DNA from: an uncultured Paracoccaceae bacterium
GTDB taxonomy: Bacteria > Pseudomonadota > Alphaproteobacteria > Rhodobacterales > Rhodobacteraceae
NCBI GenBank assembly: GCA_913054485.1
Contig: CAJXHQ010000197.1
Span: 1-6,263, forward strand
Length of the DNA: 6,263 nt
Reading direction: 5' to 3'
Of this stretch, positions 1-5,674 are shown one piece after another (the first letter of the stretch is position 1; each line of letters starts with the position of its first letter). Below the pieces are notes generated by a model. That model worked only from the letters and a program-made list of their open reading frames with translations. It made no database searches and was not told the origin of the DNA. Both the position numbers and the translations under genes were made by a program.

Positions 1-1
1 G

Positions 2-457
2 CCGCTGGATTTTGATTTCGACGAGGTGCTGGAACAGTCCAAGGACAACCCGGTTTTCTACGTGCAATACGCCAATGCGCGGATCTGCTCGACACTGCGC
101 AAGGCTGCGGAAGCCGGGATTGCGGCGGATGACGCCGGGTTTGCTGCTGCTGACCTCAGCCTCCTGAAACATGAGGCGCAGCAGGCGGTTGCGCGGAAAC
201 TTGCCGAATGGCCGCGGCTGGTGGAAATCGCCGCCCGCACCAATGAACCGCACCGGGTGGCCTTCTATCTCTACGACCTGGCGTCGGATCTGCACGGGCT
301 CTACCATCTCGGCAAGACCAATGACGATTTACGTTTTGTTAATGAGAGCAGCGAAACCGCAACACTGGCCAATTTGGCGTTGGCGCGTGCTGTTTCCGTT
401 GTCATTTCCGCCGGTCTTGGTATTCTTGGGGTGAAACCGGCAGAGGAGATGCGGTAA
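2..457 (+). CDS. argS: Arginyl-tRNA synthetase, C-terminal part (5' end outside window)
   Basis: The enzyme charges tRNA-Arg with arginine in the cytoplasm. The frame is open from the left edge, so only about the last 151 residues are present and the true start lies upstream. The visible part is the all-helical DALR anticodon-binding domain of class I ArgS. It opens with the characteristic stretch NPVFYVQYANARICSTLRKA. Near the end come HRVAFYLYDLASDLHGLYH and a final ARAVSVVISAGLGILGVKP, ending in EEMR, which is the usual end of bacterial ArgS. The HIGH and KMSKS catalytic motifs would lie outside the window. The stop is TAA at 455-457. The SPOR gene follows in the same direction after 86 bases, so the two may share a transcript. 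No truncation or frameshift is visible in the part seen. Confidence 0.95.
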   Translation, partial: PLDFDFDEVLEQSKDNPVFYVQYANARICSTLRKAAEAGIAADDAGFAAADLSLLKHEAQQAVARKLAEWPRLVEIAARTNEPHRVAFYLYDLASDLHGLYHLGKTNDDLRFVNESSETATLANLALARAVSVVISAGLGILGVKPAEEMR

Positions 458-467
458 TCAATACCGC
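451..467 (+). repeat. 6-bp hairpin across the argS stop codon
   Basis: GCGGTA (451-456) and TACCGC (462-467) are perfect inverted repeats around a 5-base loop, and the left arm runs into the argS TAA stop. No T-run follows, so this does not look like an intrinsic terminator. It could be chance in GC-rich DNA or a small RNA structure at the gene end. Confidence 0.3.
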
Positions 468-505
468 CCGAACCGTCGGCTAGAGGCAGTTCAGAGACCC
501 GAGGA

Positions 506-523
506 ATGCGGACCGTACCGCAT
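506..523 (+). repeat. 6-bp hairpin in the SPOR gene leader
   Basis: ATGCGG (506-511) and CCGCAT (518-523) form a 6-bp inverted repeat with a 6-base loop, ending 20 bases before the SPOR gene start. The following bases are GC-rich and lack a T-tract. It might affect ribosome access to the weak Shine-Dalgarno GAGG at 535-538, but this is inference from position only. Confidence 0.3.
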
Positions 524-543
524 CGCAGGGCAGTGAGGCGGAT

Positions 544-1710
544 ATGGCGTATAATGCGCAGGCCGGATCGATTCCGGCCTATTACCCCCAAGGCGGCGCG
601 TCCCAAGCGGGCGAGGCCTCTTACCGGCAATACCAGCCCTATCAGTACCCGGCGCATGATGATGCACCGGAGGCATATTACGGATATGATGAACCGCAGC
701 CCGAACCGGTTGCATCAGTTGCGGCAGTACCGCTGCGCGCGCGGCTCGGCAATTTTGCAGGTATGCTTGGGGCAGTGGCATCGCTGGCGCTGATCGCCGG
801 TGTGGGCATCTGGAGCTACGAGCTGATCTCCCGTGATATCAGCGGCGTGCCGGTTGTGCGCGCTGTGGAAGGCCCGATGCGGGTGCAGCCCGAAAACCCC
901 GGCGGAGAAGATGCCTCGCATCAGGGGCTGGCGGTGAATGCCGTGGCGGCGACCGGCGGCGCGGAAGCCCCGGCCGAACGGCTGGTGCTGGCGCCCGAAG
1001 GCGTTGGCGTCACCGACGAGGACGAGCCGCTGAAAGGCCTCACACAGATTGAAACCCTGGCGGCGGCGCTGCCTGACGCGGATGCGGCTGCGGCAGGTCG
1101 GCAGGATGAGAAGGTTCTGCAGCAGGGGCAGATCGATGCTCTGGTCGCGGAGCTGACCAAGGACGCAGAACCGCTGGAGCCGCTGGCCGCTCCCGCAGTT
1201 GCCCCTGAGGGTACTGATGCTGACGGCTCTGTGCAGCTGGCCTCTGCAGCTGCGATTCCGGCGATTGTTCCGCCCGCGCCGCTGAAGCCGGTGCCCGCGG
1301 TTGTGCCGCTGGCCGTCGACCCGGCGCTGCATAATGTGCCCGGAGTGGCCCGCTCGCTGCGCCCGGTGGCGCGTCCGGCACGGTTTGCGCCGGCCGCCGA
1401 TACTGCCAAACCCGGTCAGGGCCGTGCCACTCTGGAAGTGGATGCGACCAGCCTGGCTGCCGGCACCCGCCTGGCCCAGCTCGGCGCTTATGAAAGCGCT
1501 GATGTGGCCCGCGCCGAATGGGACCGCATCTATGGCAAGTTCCCGGATTTCCTGGACGGCAAGCAGCGCGTGATCCAGCGGGCCGAAAGCGGCGGGCGGA
1601 TCTTCTACCGCCTGCGCGTGATGGGCTTCAATGATCTGGCGGATGCGCGCCGGTTCTGTTCGGCTCTGGTGGCTGGACGTGCAGACTGTATCCCGGTGAC
1701 CACCCGCTGA
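544..1710 (+). CDS. SPOR-domain membrane protein (septal peptidoglycan binding)
   Basis: This 388-residue single-pass inner-membrane protein probably binds denuded glycan strands at the division septum through its SPOR domain. Residues 1-60 form a cytoplasmic, Tyr/Gln/Pro-rich tail with ten tyrosines in the first 50 residues. One membrane helix lies at about 70-91 (FAGMLGAVASLALIAGVGIW). A conserved juxtamembrane segment follows at about 101-135, including GPMRVQPENPGGEDASHQG, which I recall from alphaproteobacterial SPOR proteins. Residues 136-300 are a low-complexity Ala/Pro/Glu linker. The SPOR domain spans about 307-386, from RLAQLGAYESADVARAEW to FYRLRVMGFNDLADARRFC. Cys372 and Cys382 are placed so that a periplasmic disulfide is possible. 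The start is supported by GAGG at 535-538. The stop overlaps the nagZ start by one base (TGATG), which suggests coupling. The family is confident; the specific division role is inferred. Confidence 0.9.
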   Translation: MAYNAQAGSIPAYYPQGGASQAGEASYRQYQPYQYPAHDDAPEAYYGYDEPQPEPVASVAAVPLRARLGNFAGMLGAVASLALIAGVGIWSYELISRDISGVPVVRAVEGPMRVQPENPGGEDASHQGLAVNAVAATGGAEAPAERLVLAPEGVGVTDEDEPLKGLTQIETLAAALPDADAAAAGRQDEKVLQQGQIDALVAELTKDAEPLEPLAAPAVAPEGTDADGSVQLASAAAIPAIVPPAPLKPVPAVVPLAVDPALHNVPGVARSLRPVARPARFAPAADTAKPGQGRATLEVDATSLAAGTRLAQLGAYESADVARAEWDRIYGKFPDFLDGKQRVIQRAESGGRIFYRLRVMGFNDLADARRFCSALVAGRADCIPVTTR

Positions 1711-2714
1711 TGGCCTATGGCGCCACCATATTGGACGCCGAAGGGCTGCGCCTGTCGCCGGATGAGAAGGCGTTGTTCCGCGACACCGACCCCTTTGGCT
1801 TCATCCTCTTTGCCCGCAATATTGAAAGCCCGGACCAGGTCCGGGCTTTATGCGCTGATTTCCGCGACGCCACCGGGCGTGACTGCCTGATCACCATTGA
1901 CCAGGAAGGCGGCCGCGTACAGCGGCTGCGTCCGCCGCTGGCGCGCCAGTGGCTTCCGCCGCTGGACCATGCGGTGCGGGCCGGTCAGGGGGCCGAGCGC
2001 GCCATGTACCTGCGCTACCGGCTGATCGCAGATGAGCTGCATGGCCTTGGCATAGACAGCAACTGCGCGCCGCTGGCCGATATCGCTGGCGATGGCACCC
2101 ATGAGTTCCTGAAGAACCGCTGCTACGGTACGGACCGCGATACCGTGGTGCGCCTGTCGCGCGCCGTTGCGCAGGCGCATCTGGACGGCGGCGTGCTGCC
2201 GGTGCTGAAACACATTCCCGGCCACGGCCGGGCCGCCGCGGACAGCCACTATGGCTTGCCCTGCGTCACCACAAACGCCAAGTCCCTGCAGGACAGCGAT
2301 TTCGCCGTCTTCCGGGCACTGAATGATATCCCCCTCGGCATGACCGCGCATCTGGTCTACGAGGCGCTGGACAGCCTGCCTGCCACGCTTTCGCCGCGTA
2401 TGATGGAGCTCATCCGGAAGGACATCGGGTTTGACGGGCTGGTGATGACCGATGACATCTCGATGAAGGCCCTGTCCGGCACGCCGCCGCAGATCGCGCG
2501 GCAATCGCTGGATGCCGGCTGCGACGTTGTACTGCTGTGCAATGCCTCCTTCGAGATGCGCAAGGCCGCCGCTGAAGCGGCCGGAGAGATGAGCGCCGCA
2601 GCCCAAACCCGCGCCGAACGGGCGCTGGCAGCGCGCAAAGCCCCGGCCGAACTTGACATTCAGGCGGCCGAGGCTGAACTATCTGCCCTTATGGGCGGTG
2701 AGGTATATGGCTGA
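1710..2714 (+). CDS. nagZ: Beta-N-acetylhexosaminidase NagZ (glycoside hydrolase family 3)
   Basis: NagZ is a cytoplasmic enzyme that removes GlcNAc from GlcNAc-1,6-anhydroMurNAc (with or without peptide) during peptidoglycan recycling. The 334-residue length fits single-domain Gram-negative NagZ (about 340), and there is no signal peptide. GH3 landmarks appear in order: FARNIESPDQV (35-45), TIDQEGGRVQRL (62-73), KHIPGHGRAAADSH (167-180) and GLVMTDDISMKAL around 243-255. Asp178 and His180 match the Asp-His pair that serves as general acid/base in NagZ. Asp248, first of the TDD pair, matches the catalytic nucleophile. All expected catalytic residues are present, so the enzyme should be active. 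The start shares one base with the SPOR stop, and the gene end overlaps scpA by 8 bases. In several bacteria NagZ products influence AmpC beta-lactamase induction, but nothing here shows such a link. Confidence 0.95.
   Translation: MAYGATILDAEGLRLSPDEKALFRDTDPFGFILFARNIESPDQVRALCADFRDATGRDCLITIDQEGGRVQRLRPPLARQWLPPLDHAVRAGQGAERAMYLRYRLIADELHGLGIDSNCAPLADIAGDGTHEFLKNRCYGTDRDTVVRLSRAVAQAHLDGGVLPVLKHIPGHGRAAADSHYGLPCVTTNAKSLQDSDFAVFRALNDIPLGMTAHLVYEALDSLPATLSPRMMELIRKDIGFDGLVMTDDISMKALSGTPPQIARQSLDAGCDVVLLCNASFEMRKAAAEAAGEMSAAAQTRAERALAARKAPAELDIQAAEAELSALMGGEVYG
1825..1849 (+). repeat. 25-base perfect palindrome inside nagZ
   Basis: AAAGCCCGGACC (1825-1836) and GGTCCGGGCTTT (1838-1849) are perfect 12-base inverted repeats around one central base. 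As RNA this gives an 11-bp stem with a CAG loop, an A-run before the stem and TTTA after it, a shape like a short bidirectional terminator. It encodes NagZ residues 39-47 (ESPDQVRAL) and lies 115 bases after the nagZ start. The repeat is seen directly; any function is unproven. The reading frame is intact and the protein segment looks normal for the family, so codon choice alone may have created it. Confidence 0.6.
2697..2704 (+). promoter_or_regulatory. Ribosome binding site of scpA
   Basis: GGTGAGGT lies just before ATG 2707, inside the end of nagZ; its GAGG core (2700-2703) is close, with 3 bases to the start. This supports the 2707 start over an in-frame ATG at 2653, which would add 18 residues encoded within nagZ and not typical of ScpA. 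Confidence 0.6.
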
Positions 2715-3498
2715 AAACCTCTTTGAAGAGCAGGACACCTCGGTGGCGGAGCGGCTGGCGGCCGAAGCGCTGATCGTGGATGTTGAGGGTTTTGAGGGCC
2801 CTCTTGATCTGCTGCTGACCCTGTCTCGCACCCAGAAGGTGGACCTGCGGCAGATCTCCGTCCTGGAACTGGCCCGCCAGTATCTGGTCTTTGTGGAGAA
2901 GGCCAAGGAGCTGCGCATTGAGCTGGCCGCCGATTACCTGGTGATGGCGGCCTGGCTTGCCTTTCTAAAATCCCGCCTGCTGCTGCCGCCGGAACCGGGC
3001 GACGAGGGCCCCTCGGGGGACGAACTGGCCGCGCATCTGGCCTTTCAGCTGGAGCGTTTGCAGGCGATGCGCGACGCTGCTGCGCGGCTGATGGGGCGCG
3101 ACCGGCTGGGCCGTGATTTCTTTGCCCGCGGCGAAGCGGAGAACATGACCCGCATCAGCACCGTGCAGTATTCCGCCTCGCTTCTGGACCTGATGCAGGG
3201 CTACGCCCGGATCCGCACCCGTGATGATTTCCGGCCCTTCGTGCTGGACCGCGAGAGCGTCTTCACCATGGAGGAGGCGCTGGAGCGTATGCGCGGCCTT
3301 CTGGGGTTCACTGGCGGCTGGACCGATATTCTCAGCTACCTGCCGGACGGCTGGCACAGCGACCCCGTGAAGCGCCGCTCGGCCACCGCTGCTACCTTTG
3401 CCGCTGCCCTCCAGCTTGCCAAGGAGGGCAAGCTGGAGGTCCGCCAGACTGACACTTTTGCGCCGATCCAGTTGCGCAGCCTAGAAGAGGACAGCTGA
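2707..3498 (+). CDS. scpA: Segregation and condensation protein A (kleisin)
   Basis: ScpA is the kleisin subunit that bridges the two heads of SMC in the SMC-ScpAB condensin, which compacts the nucleoid and helps separate origins. With the 2707 start it has 263 residues, normal for the family. The N-terminal SMC-neck binding part shows the signature FEGPLDLLLTLSRTQKVDL (29-47) and ADYLVMAAWLAFLKSRLLLP (75-94). The middle (about 100-180) would contact ScpB. The C-terminal winged helix that binds the SMC head covers about 184-257 and includes SATAATFAAALQLAKEGKLE. The start overlaps the nagZ stop by 8 bases (ATGGCTGA), and its stop overlaps the scpB start by one base, so the three genes should be co-translated. 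A strong inverted repeat lies in the part coding for the C-terminal winged helix. Confidence 0.95.
   Translation: MAENLFEEQDTSVAERLAAEALIVDVEGFEGPLDLLLTLSRTQKVDLRQISVLELARQYLVFVEKAKELRIELAADYLVMAAWLAFLKSRLLLPPEPGDEGPSGDELAAHLAFQLERLQAMRDAAARLMGRDRLGRDFFARGEAENMTRISTVQYSASLLDLMQGYARIRTRDDFRPFVLDRESVFTMEEALERMRGLLGFTGGWTDILSYLPDGWHSDPVKRRSATAATFAAALQLAKEGKLEVRQTDTFAPIQLRSLEEDS
3408..3439 (+). repeat. 13-bp perfect inverted repeat inside scpA
   Basis: CCTCCAGCTTGCC (3408-3420) and GGCAAGCTGGAGG (3427-3439) pair perfectly around the 6-base loop AAGGAG, so AAGGAGG, a near-ideal Shine-Dalgarno sequence, starts in the loop at 3421. It encodes about residues 234-244 of ScpA, 59 bases upstream of the scpB start. 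No T-tract follows directly. No start codon stands at a suitable distance behind the loop, so it is not an obvious ribosome site. The function is unknown and it may be a by-product of codon choice. Confidence 0.6.
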
Positions 3499-3504
3499 TG
3501 GAGG
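3486..3504 (+). promoter_or_regulatory. Two Shine-Dalgarno sites for alternative scpB starts
   Basis: AGAGG at 3486-3490 stands 7 bases before ATG 3498. GGAGG at 3500-3504, within the first codons, stands 8 bases before the in-frame ATG 3513. The second match is stronger, so the shorter ScpB (213 residues) is a real alternative. The first start gives the TGATG overlap with scpA and is kept here. Confidence 0.5.
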
Positions 3505-4154
3505 ATCACCCGATGCCTCAGGACAGCGCCGCAGACAGCCTGTTCGAAGCCCCGCCGCTTGCCGAGCAGGAGCGCATGGTCGAGGCAGTGCTTTTTGCCA
3601 GTGCTACGCCGGTGACGGTGCGCGACCTGGAAGTGCGGATGCCCCATGGCTGTGACCCTGGCGCGGCGCTGGAGCACCTGAGGAAACGCTACGAGGGGCG
3701 CGGCGTGCATGTGGTGCGCGTCGGCGATGCCTGGGCGATCCGCACTGCGCCGGACCTCGGGTTCCTGATGCAGAAGGAAACAACAGAGGCCCGCAAGCTC
3801 AGCCGTGCGGCCATCGAGACCCTGGCGATCATTGCCTATCACCAGCCGGTCACCCGTGCCGAGATCGAGGAGATCCGCGGTGTCTCGGTATCCCGCGGCA
3901 CCATCGACCAGCTGTTGGAGATGGAGTGGATCCGGCTCGGGCGGCGTAAAATGACTCCCGGCCGTCCGGTCACTTTTGTGGTGACACCGCAGTTCCTGGA
4001 TCATTTCGGCCTGGAAAGCGCCCGTGATCTGCCGGGACTGAAAGAGCTGCGCGCCGCGGGGCTGCTGGAAAACCGCCCGCCACCCGGTGCAGTGCCGCTT
4101 GGCGGCCATGAGCCGGACGAGGACGAGGATCAGCCCGAGTTGTTCGAGGACTAG
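3498..4154 (+). CDS. scpB: Segregation and condensation protein B
   Basis: ScpB dimerises through winged helices and binds the central part of ScpA, completing the SMC-ScpAB condensin on the chromosome. The product has 218 residues (213 if ATG 3513 is used). The first winged helix is at about 24-90 (MVEAVLFASATPVTVRDLE, then GVHVVRVGDAWAIRT). The second covers about 100-172, with the family signature SRAAIETLAIIAYHQPVTRA, EIEEIRGV and then GRRKMTPGRPVTFVVTPQF, ending LDHFGL. After a KELRAAGLL segment the protein ends in a Pro-rich, strongly acidic tail, EPDEDEDQPELFED (205-218), probably disordered. The start overlaps scpA by one base. A small basic ORF follows after 61 bases. In several Rhodobacterales I recall tatABC following scpB; those genes are not in this window. 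Confidence 0.95.
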   Translation: MEDHPMPQDSAADSLFEAPPLAEQERMVEAVLFASATPVTVRDLEVRMPHGCDPGAALEHLRKRYEGRGVHVVRVGDAWAIRTAPDLGFLMQKETTEARKLSRAAIETLAIIAYHQPVTRAEIEEIRGVSVSRGTIDQLLEMEWIRLGRRKMTPGRPVTFVVTPQFLDHFGLESARDLPGLKELRAAGLLENRPPPGAVPLGGHEPDEDEDQPELFED

Positions 4155-4215
4155 GTGCCTCAATGTCGGCGCAATTCTTTGTTAACCCGGAGCAGATCTG
4201 AAAAGGGGATGCCCC

Positions 4216-4404
4216 ATGAACATGAACAGCCTGATCAATATGGTGATCCGCCAGATCACCCGCCGCGCGGTCAATGCCGCAGTGGACAAGGGGATTGATG
4301 CCGCAGCCGGCCGGAGCAAGTCCAAAGGCGGTGCAGGTCCCGGTACCGACAAGAAGCGGATGAAACAGCAGATGCGCATGGTTCGCAAGATCGGCCGCTT
4401 CTGA
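4216..4404 (+). CDS. Small, very basic protein of unknown function
   Basis: I do not recognise a named family for this 62-residue product. It has 15 Lys/Arg against 3 Asp, giving a net charge near +12. Residues 5-31 (including INMVIRQITRRAVNAAVDKG) could form an amphipathic helix. A Gly/Lys/Ser linker follows at 32-44. Residues 45-62 are a Lys/Arg/Met-rich second helix, and the protein ends in GRF. No signal peptide or membrane span is seen. It is probably real: AAAAGGGG at 4201-4208 sits 7 bases before the ATG, codon use resembles its neighbours, and the gene stands alone in the space between scpB and dcd. Possible roles include nucleic-acid or ribosome binding, or a partner of ScpAB, but only charge and position suggest these. 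Dcd converges on it across 55 bases without a clear terminator. Confidence 0.75.
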   Translation: MNMNSLINMVIRQITRRAVNAAVDKGIDAAAGRSKSKGGAGPGTDKKRMKQQMRMVRKIGRF

Positions 4405-4459
4405 ACATGGTGAACTGTCCCTGACCTGATCCAGGGCTTCCTGGTACCATTGACCTGCG

Positions 4460-5539
4460 TCAGCCTGGCGTTTTGAAGTGTTTCGACAGTTTCAGACCCT
4501 GGCCCTGGTAGTTCGAAGCAATGCCCGCGCCATAGAGCTGCTGCGGCTCTTCTGCCATCCGCTCATAGACCAGCCGCCCGACAACCTGCCCGTGCTCCAT
4601 CACAAAAGGCGCCTCGTGGCAGCGCACTTCCAGCACCCCGCGCGAACCAGTGCCGCCGGCGGCGTCATGGCCGAAGCCGGGGTCAAAAAAGCCGGCGTAA
4701 TGCACCCGGAATTCCCCGACCATGGCCAGGTAAGGCGCCATTTCGGCGGCATATGCGGGCGGGATATGCACCGCTTCGCGGCTCACCAGGATGTAGAAGG
4801 CGCCGGGGTCCAGGATGATGCGCCCGTCCTGGCTGTGGACCTCTTCCCAATAGTCCTGCGGATCGTATTCGCCGATGCGCTCCAGGTCGATCACCCCGGT
4901 GTGCGGCTTGGCGCGGTAGCCCACCAGCGTGCTGCCGGGCAGTTTCAGATCCACCGAGAAGCCCAGTCCGTCCTCAATGACTGCTTCACCGTCCACCAGC
5001 GGGGAGGATGTGTGCAGGGCGGTCAGCTCGGCATCGGACAGCACCGCCTGGCCTTGGCGGAAGCGGATCTGGTTCAGCCGCATGCCCGGGCGCACCAGAA
5101 CCGAGAAGGATCGCGGGCAGATTTCAGCGTAGAGCGGCCCGGCATAACCCGGCTTGATGCGGTCAAATTCTTCACCGCCGTCGGTGATGGTGCGGGTCAG
5201 AAGGTCGAGCCGCCCGGTAGAGGATTTGGCATTTGCCACCGCAGAGACATCGCCGGGCAGGGCGAGGCCCTCCATCAGCGGCACCACGTAGACACAGCCC
5301 TTTTCCAGCACCGCTCCGCTGCTGAGGTCGATGCGGTGCATCTCAAATTCTTCCAGCCGTTCAGCAACGCTTCGGCCCTGTCCGGCCAGGAAGGACGCGC
5401 GTACGCGGTAAGCGACAGTGCCAAGCCGCAGATCCAGGCTGGCCGGTTGCACCTGGCCTTCGACCAGCGGCCGGTCCAGTGTGATAACACCGTCTTCCAG
5501 CATCTTTTCAATGGCTTGGCTTGGCAGAACCCCTGTCAT
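4460..5539 (-). CDS. dcd: dCTP deaminase, long two-domain form
   Basis: The enzyme deaminates dCTP to dUTP and ammonia, feeding dTMP synthesis. At 359 residues it is nearly twice E. coli Dcd (193) and matches the long form common in Alphaproteobacteria. Both halves have the dUTPase-like fold. The first half carries QPASLDLRLG (31-40), KSSTGRLDL (105-113), KPGYAGPLYAEICPRSFSV (129-147) and RPGMRLNQIRF. Ser106, Arg110 and Glu139 match Ser111, Arg115 and catalytic Glu138 of E. coli Dcd. The second half repeats the pattern from about 193: SVDLKLPGSTLVGYR, DPGFGHD (286-292), RGVLEVRCHEAPF with Glu304, and GQVVGRLVYERM. It ends with SNYQGQGLKLSKHF, resembling the Dcd C-terminal lid. The second half lacks the SSxxR motif. 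The start is set by GGAGGAGAG at 5545-5553; an in-frame ATG at 5638 would begin inside the tRNA terminator. Confidence 0.93.
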   Translation of the reverse strand: MTGVLPSQAIEKMLEDGVITLDRPLVEGQVQPASLDLRLGTVAYRVRASFLAGQGRSVAERLEEFEMHRIDLSSGAVLEKGCVYVVPLMEGLALPGDVSAVANAKSSTGRLDLLTRTITDGGEEFDRIKPGYAGPLYAEICPRSFSVLVRPGMRLNQIRFRQGQAVLSDAELTALHTSSPLVDGEAVIEDGLGFSVDLKLPGSTLVGYRAKPHTGVIDLERIGEYDPQDYWEEVHSQDGRIILDPGAFYILVSREAVHIPPAYAAEMAPYLAMVGEFRVHYAGFFDPGFGHDAAGGTGSRGVLEVRCHEAPFVMEHGQVVGRLVYERMAEEPQQLYGAGIASNYQGQGLKLSKHFKTPG

Positions 5540-5544
5540 CACCG

Positions 5545-5553
5545 CTCTCCTCC
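5545..5553 (-). promoter_or_regulatory. Ribosome binding site of dcd
   Basis: On the minus strand GGAGGAGAG precedes ATG 5539, with 9 bases from GGAGG to the start. It is the best Shine-Dalgarno match in the window and decides the start 99 bases inside the longest open frame. I see no convincing -35/-10 pair in the rest of the 97-base leader (5540-5636). TTGCGA followed after 15-16 bases by an AT-rich TAAATC is the best weak candidate. Confidence 0.75.
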
Positions 5554-5636
5554 GGCATCGCGCAGTTTGGCTGATGCTCGCTGATTTACGTGGCGGAGGC
5601 AATTCGCAAAGGTGCGAAAAGACCCCGCAGATAGAC

Positions 5637-5670
5637 AAAACGCCCGGGTGTTTTCACACCCGGGCGTTTT
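5637..5670 (-). terminator. Intrinsic terminator of the tRNA-Pro gene
   Basis: CGCCCGGGTGT (5641-5651) and ACACCCGGGCG (5656-5666) form an 11-bp GC-rich stem with a 4-base loop, extended by AAAA/TTTT flanks (5637-5640 and 5667-5670). Read on the minus strand it begins a few bases after the tRNA 3' end and finishes in TTTTGTCT, as expected for termination of the tRNA transcript. The plus strand also has a T-run (TTTTTGTTT), so it could work in both directions, but no rightward gene ends here. It also separates the tRNA from dcd, which implies that dcd has its own promoter. Confidence 0.9.
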
Positions 5671-5674
5671 TGTT

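Noticed and set aside
715..1409. Overlapping minus-strand frames opposite the SPOR gene
   Set aside because: Their Arg-, Ser- and Ala-rich products arise from the Ala/Pro/Glu linker codons; the SPOR and membrane segments support the plus-strand gene.
2217..2232. 7-bp inverted repeat CCCGGCC/GGCCGGG in nagZ
   Set aside because: It encodes the invariant PGHG catalytic motif with GC-rich codons, so protein constraint explains it.
1848..2606. 252-codon minus-strand open frame across nagZ
   Set aside because: It is a shadow of nagZ, whose catalytic motifs are complete.
2653..2706. N-terminal extension of scpA to ATG 2653
   Set aside because: The extra 18 residues lie within nagZ coding sequence and do not resemble ScpA; the ATG at 2707 has a ribosome site and is the normal position.
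3336..4163. 275-codon minus-strand open frame across scpB and the end of scpA
   Set aside because: It is a shadow of two well-supported genes, with an unusual His/Gln/Arg-rich composition.
4209..4299. Overlapping short ORF from ATG 4209
   Set aside because: It begins one base after the ribosome site, is in a different frame from the basic ORF and gives a short unremarkable peptide.
4407..4450. Possible terminator between the basic ORF and dcd (CCCTG/CAGGG and ATGGT/ACCAT repeats)
   Set aside because: The arms are only 5 bp, the loops are long, and no T-run follows on either strand.
4652..4663. 12-base palindrome GCCGCCGGCGGC inside dcd
   Set aside because: It is pure GC sequence encoding Ala/Gly-type codons and likely chance; as a hairpin it has almost no room for a loop.
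4478..5584. Long open frame (368 codons) on the plus strand opposite dcd
   Set aside because: It is antisense to a clear Dcd, its product resembles no family I know, and long antisense frames are expected in GC-rich coding DNA.
5540..5638. N-terminal extension of dcd to ATG 5638
   Set aside because: It would start inside the tRNA terminator, lacks a ribosome site and adds 33 residues absent from the family pattern. The internal ATG has GGAGGAGAG.
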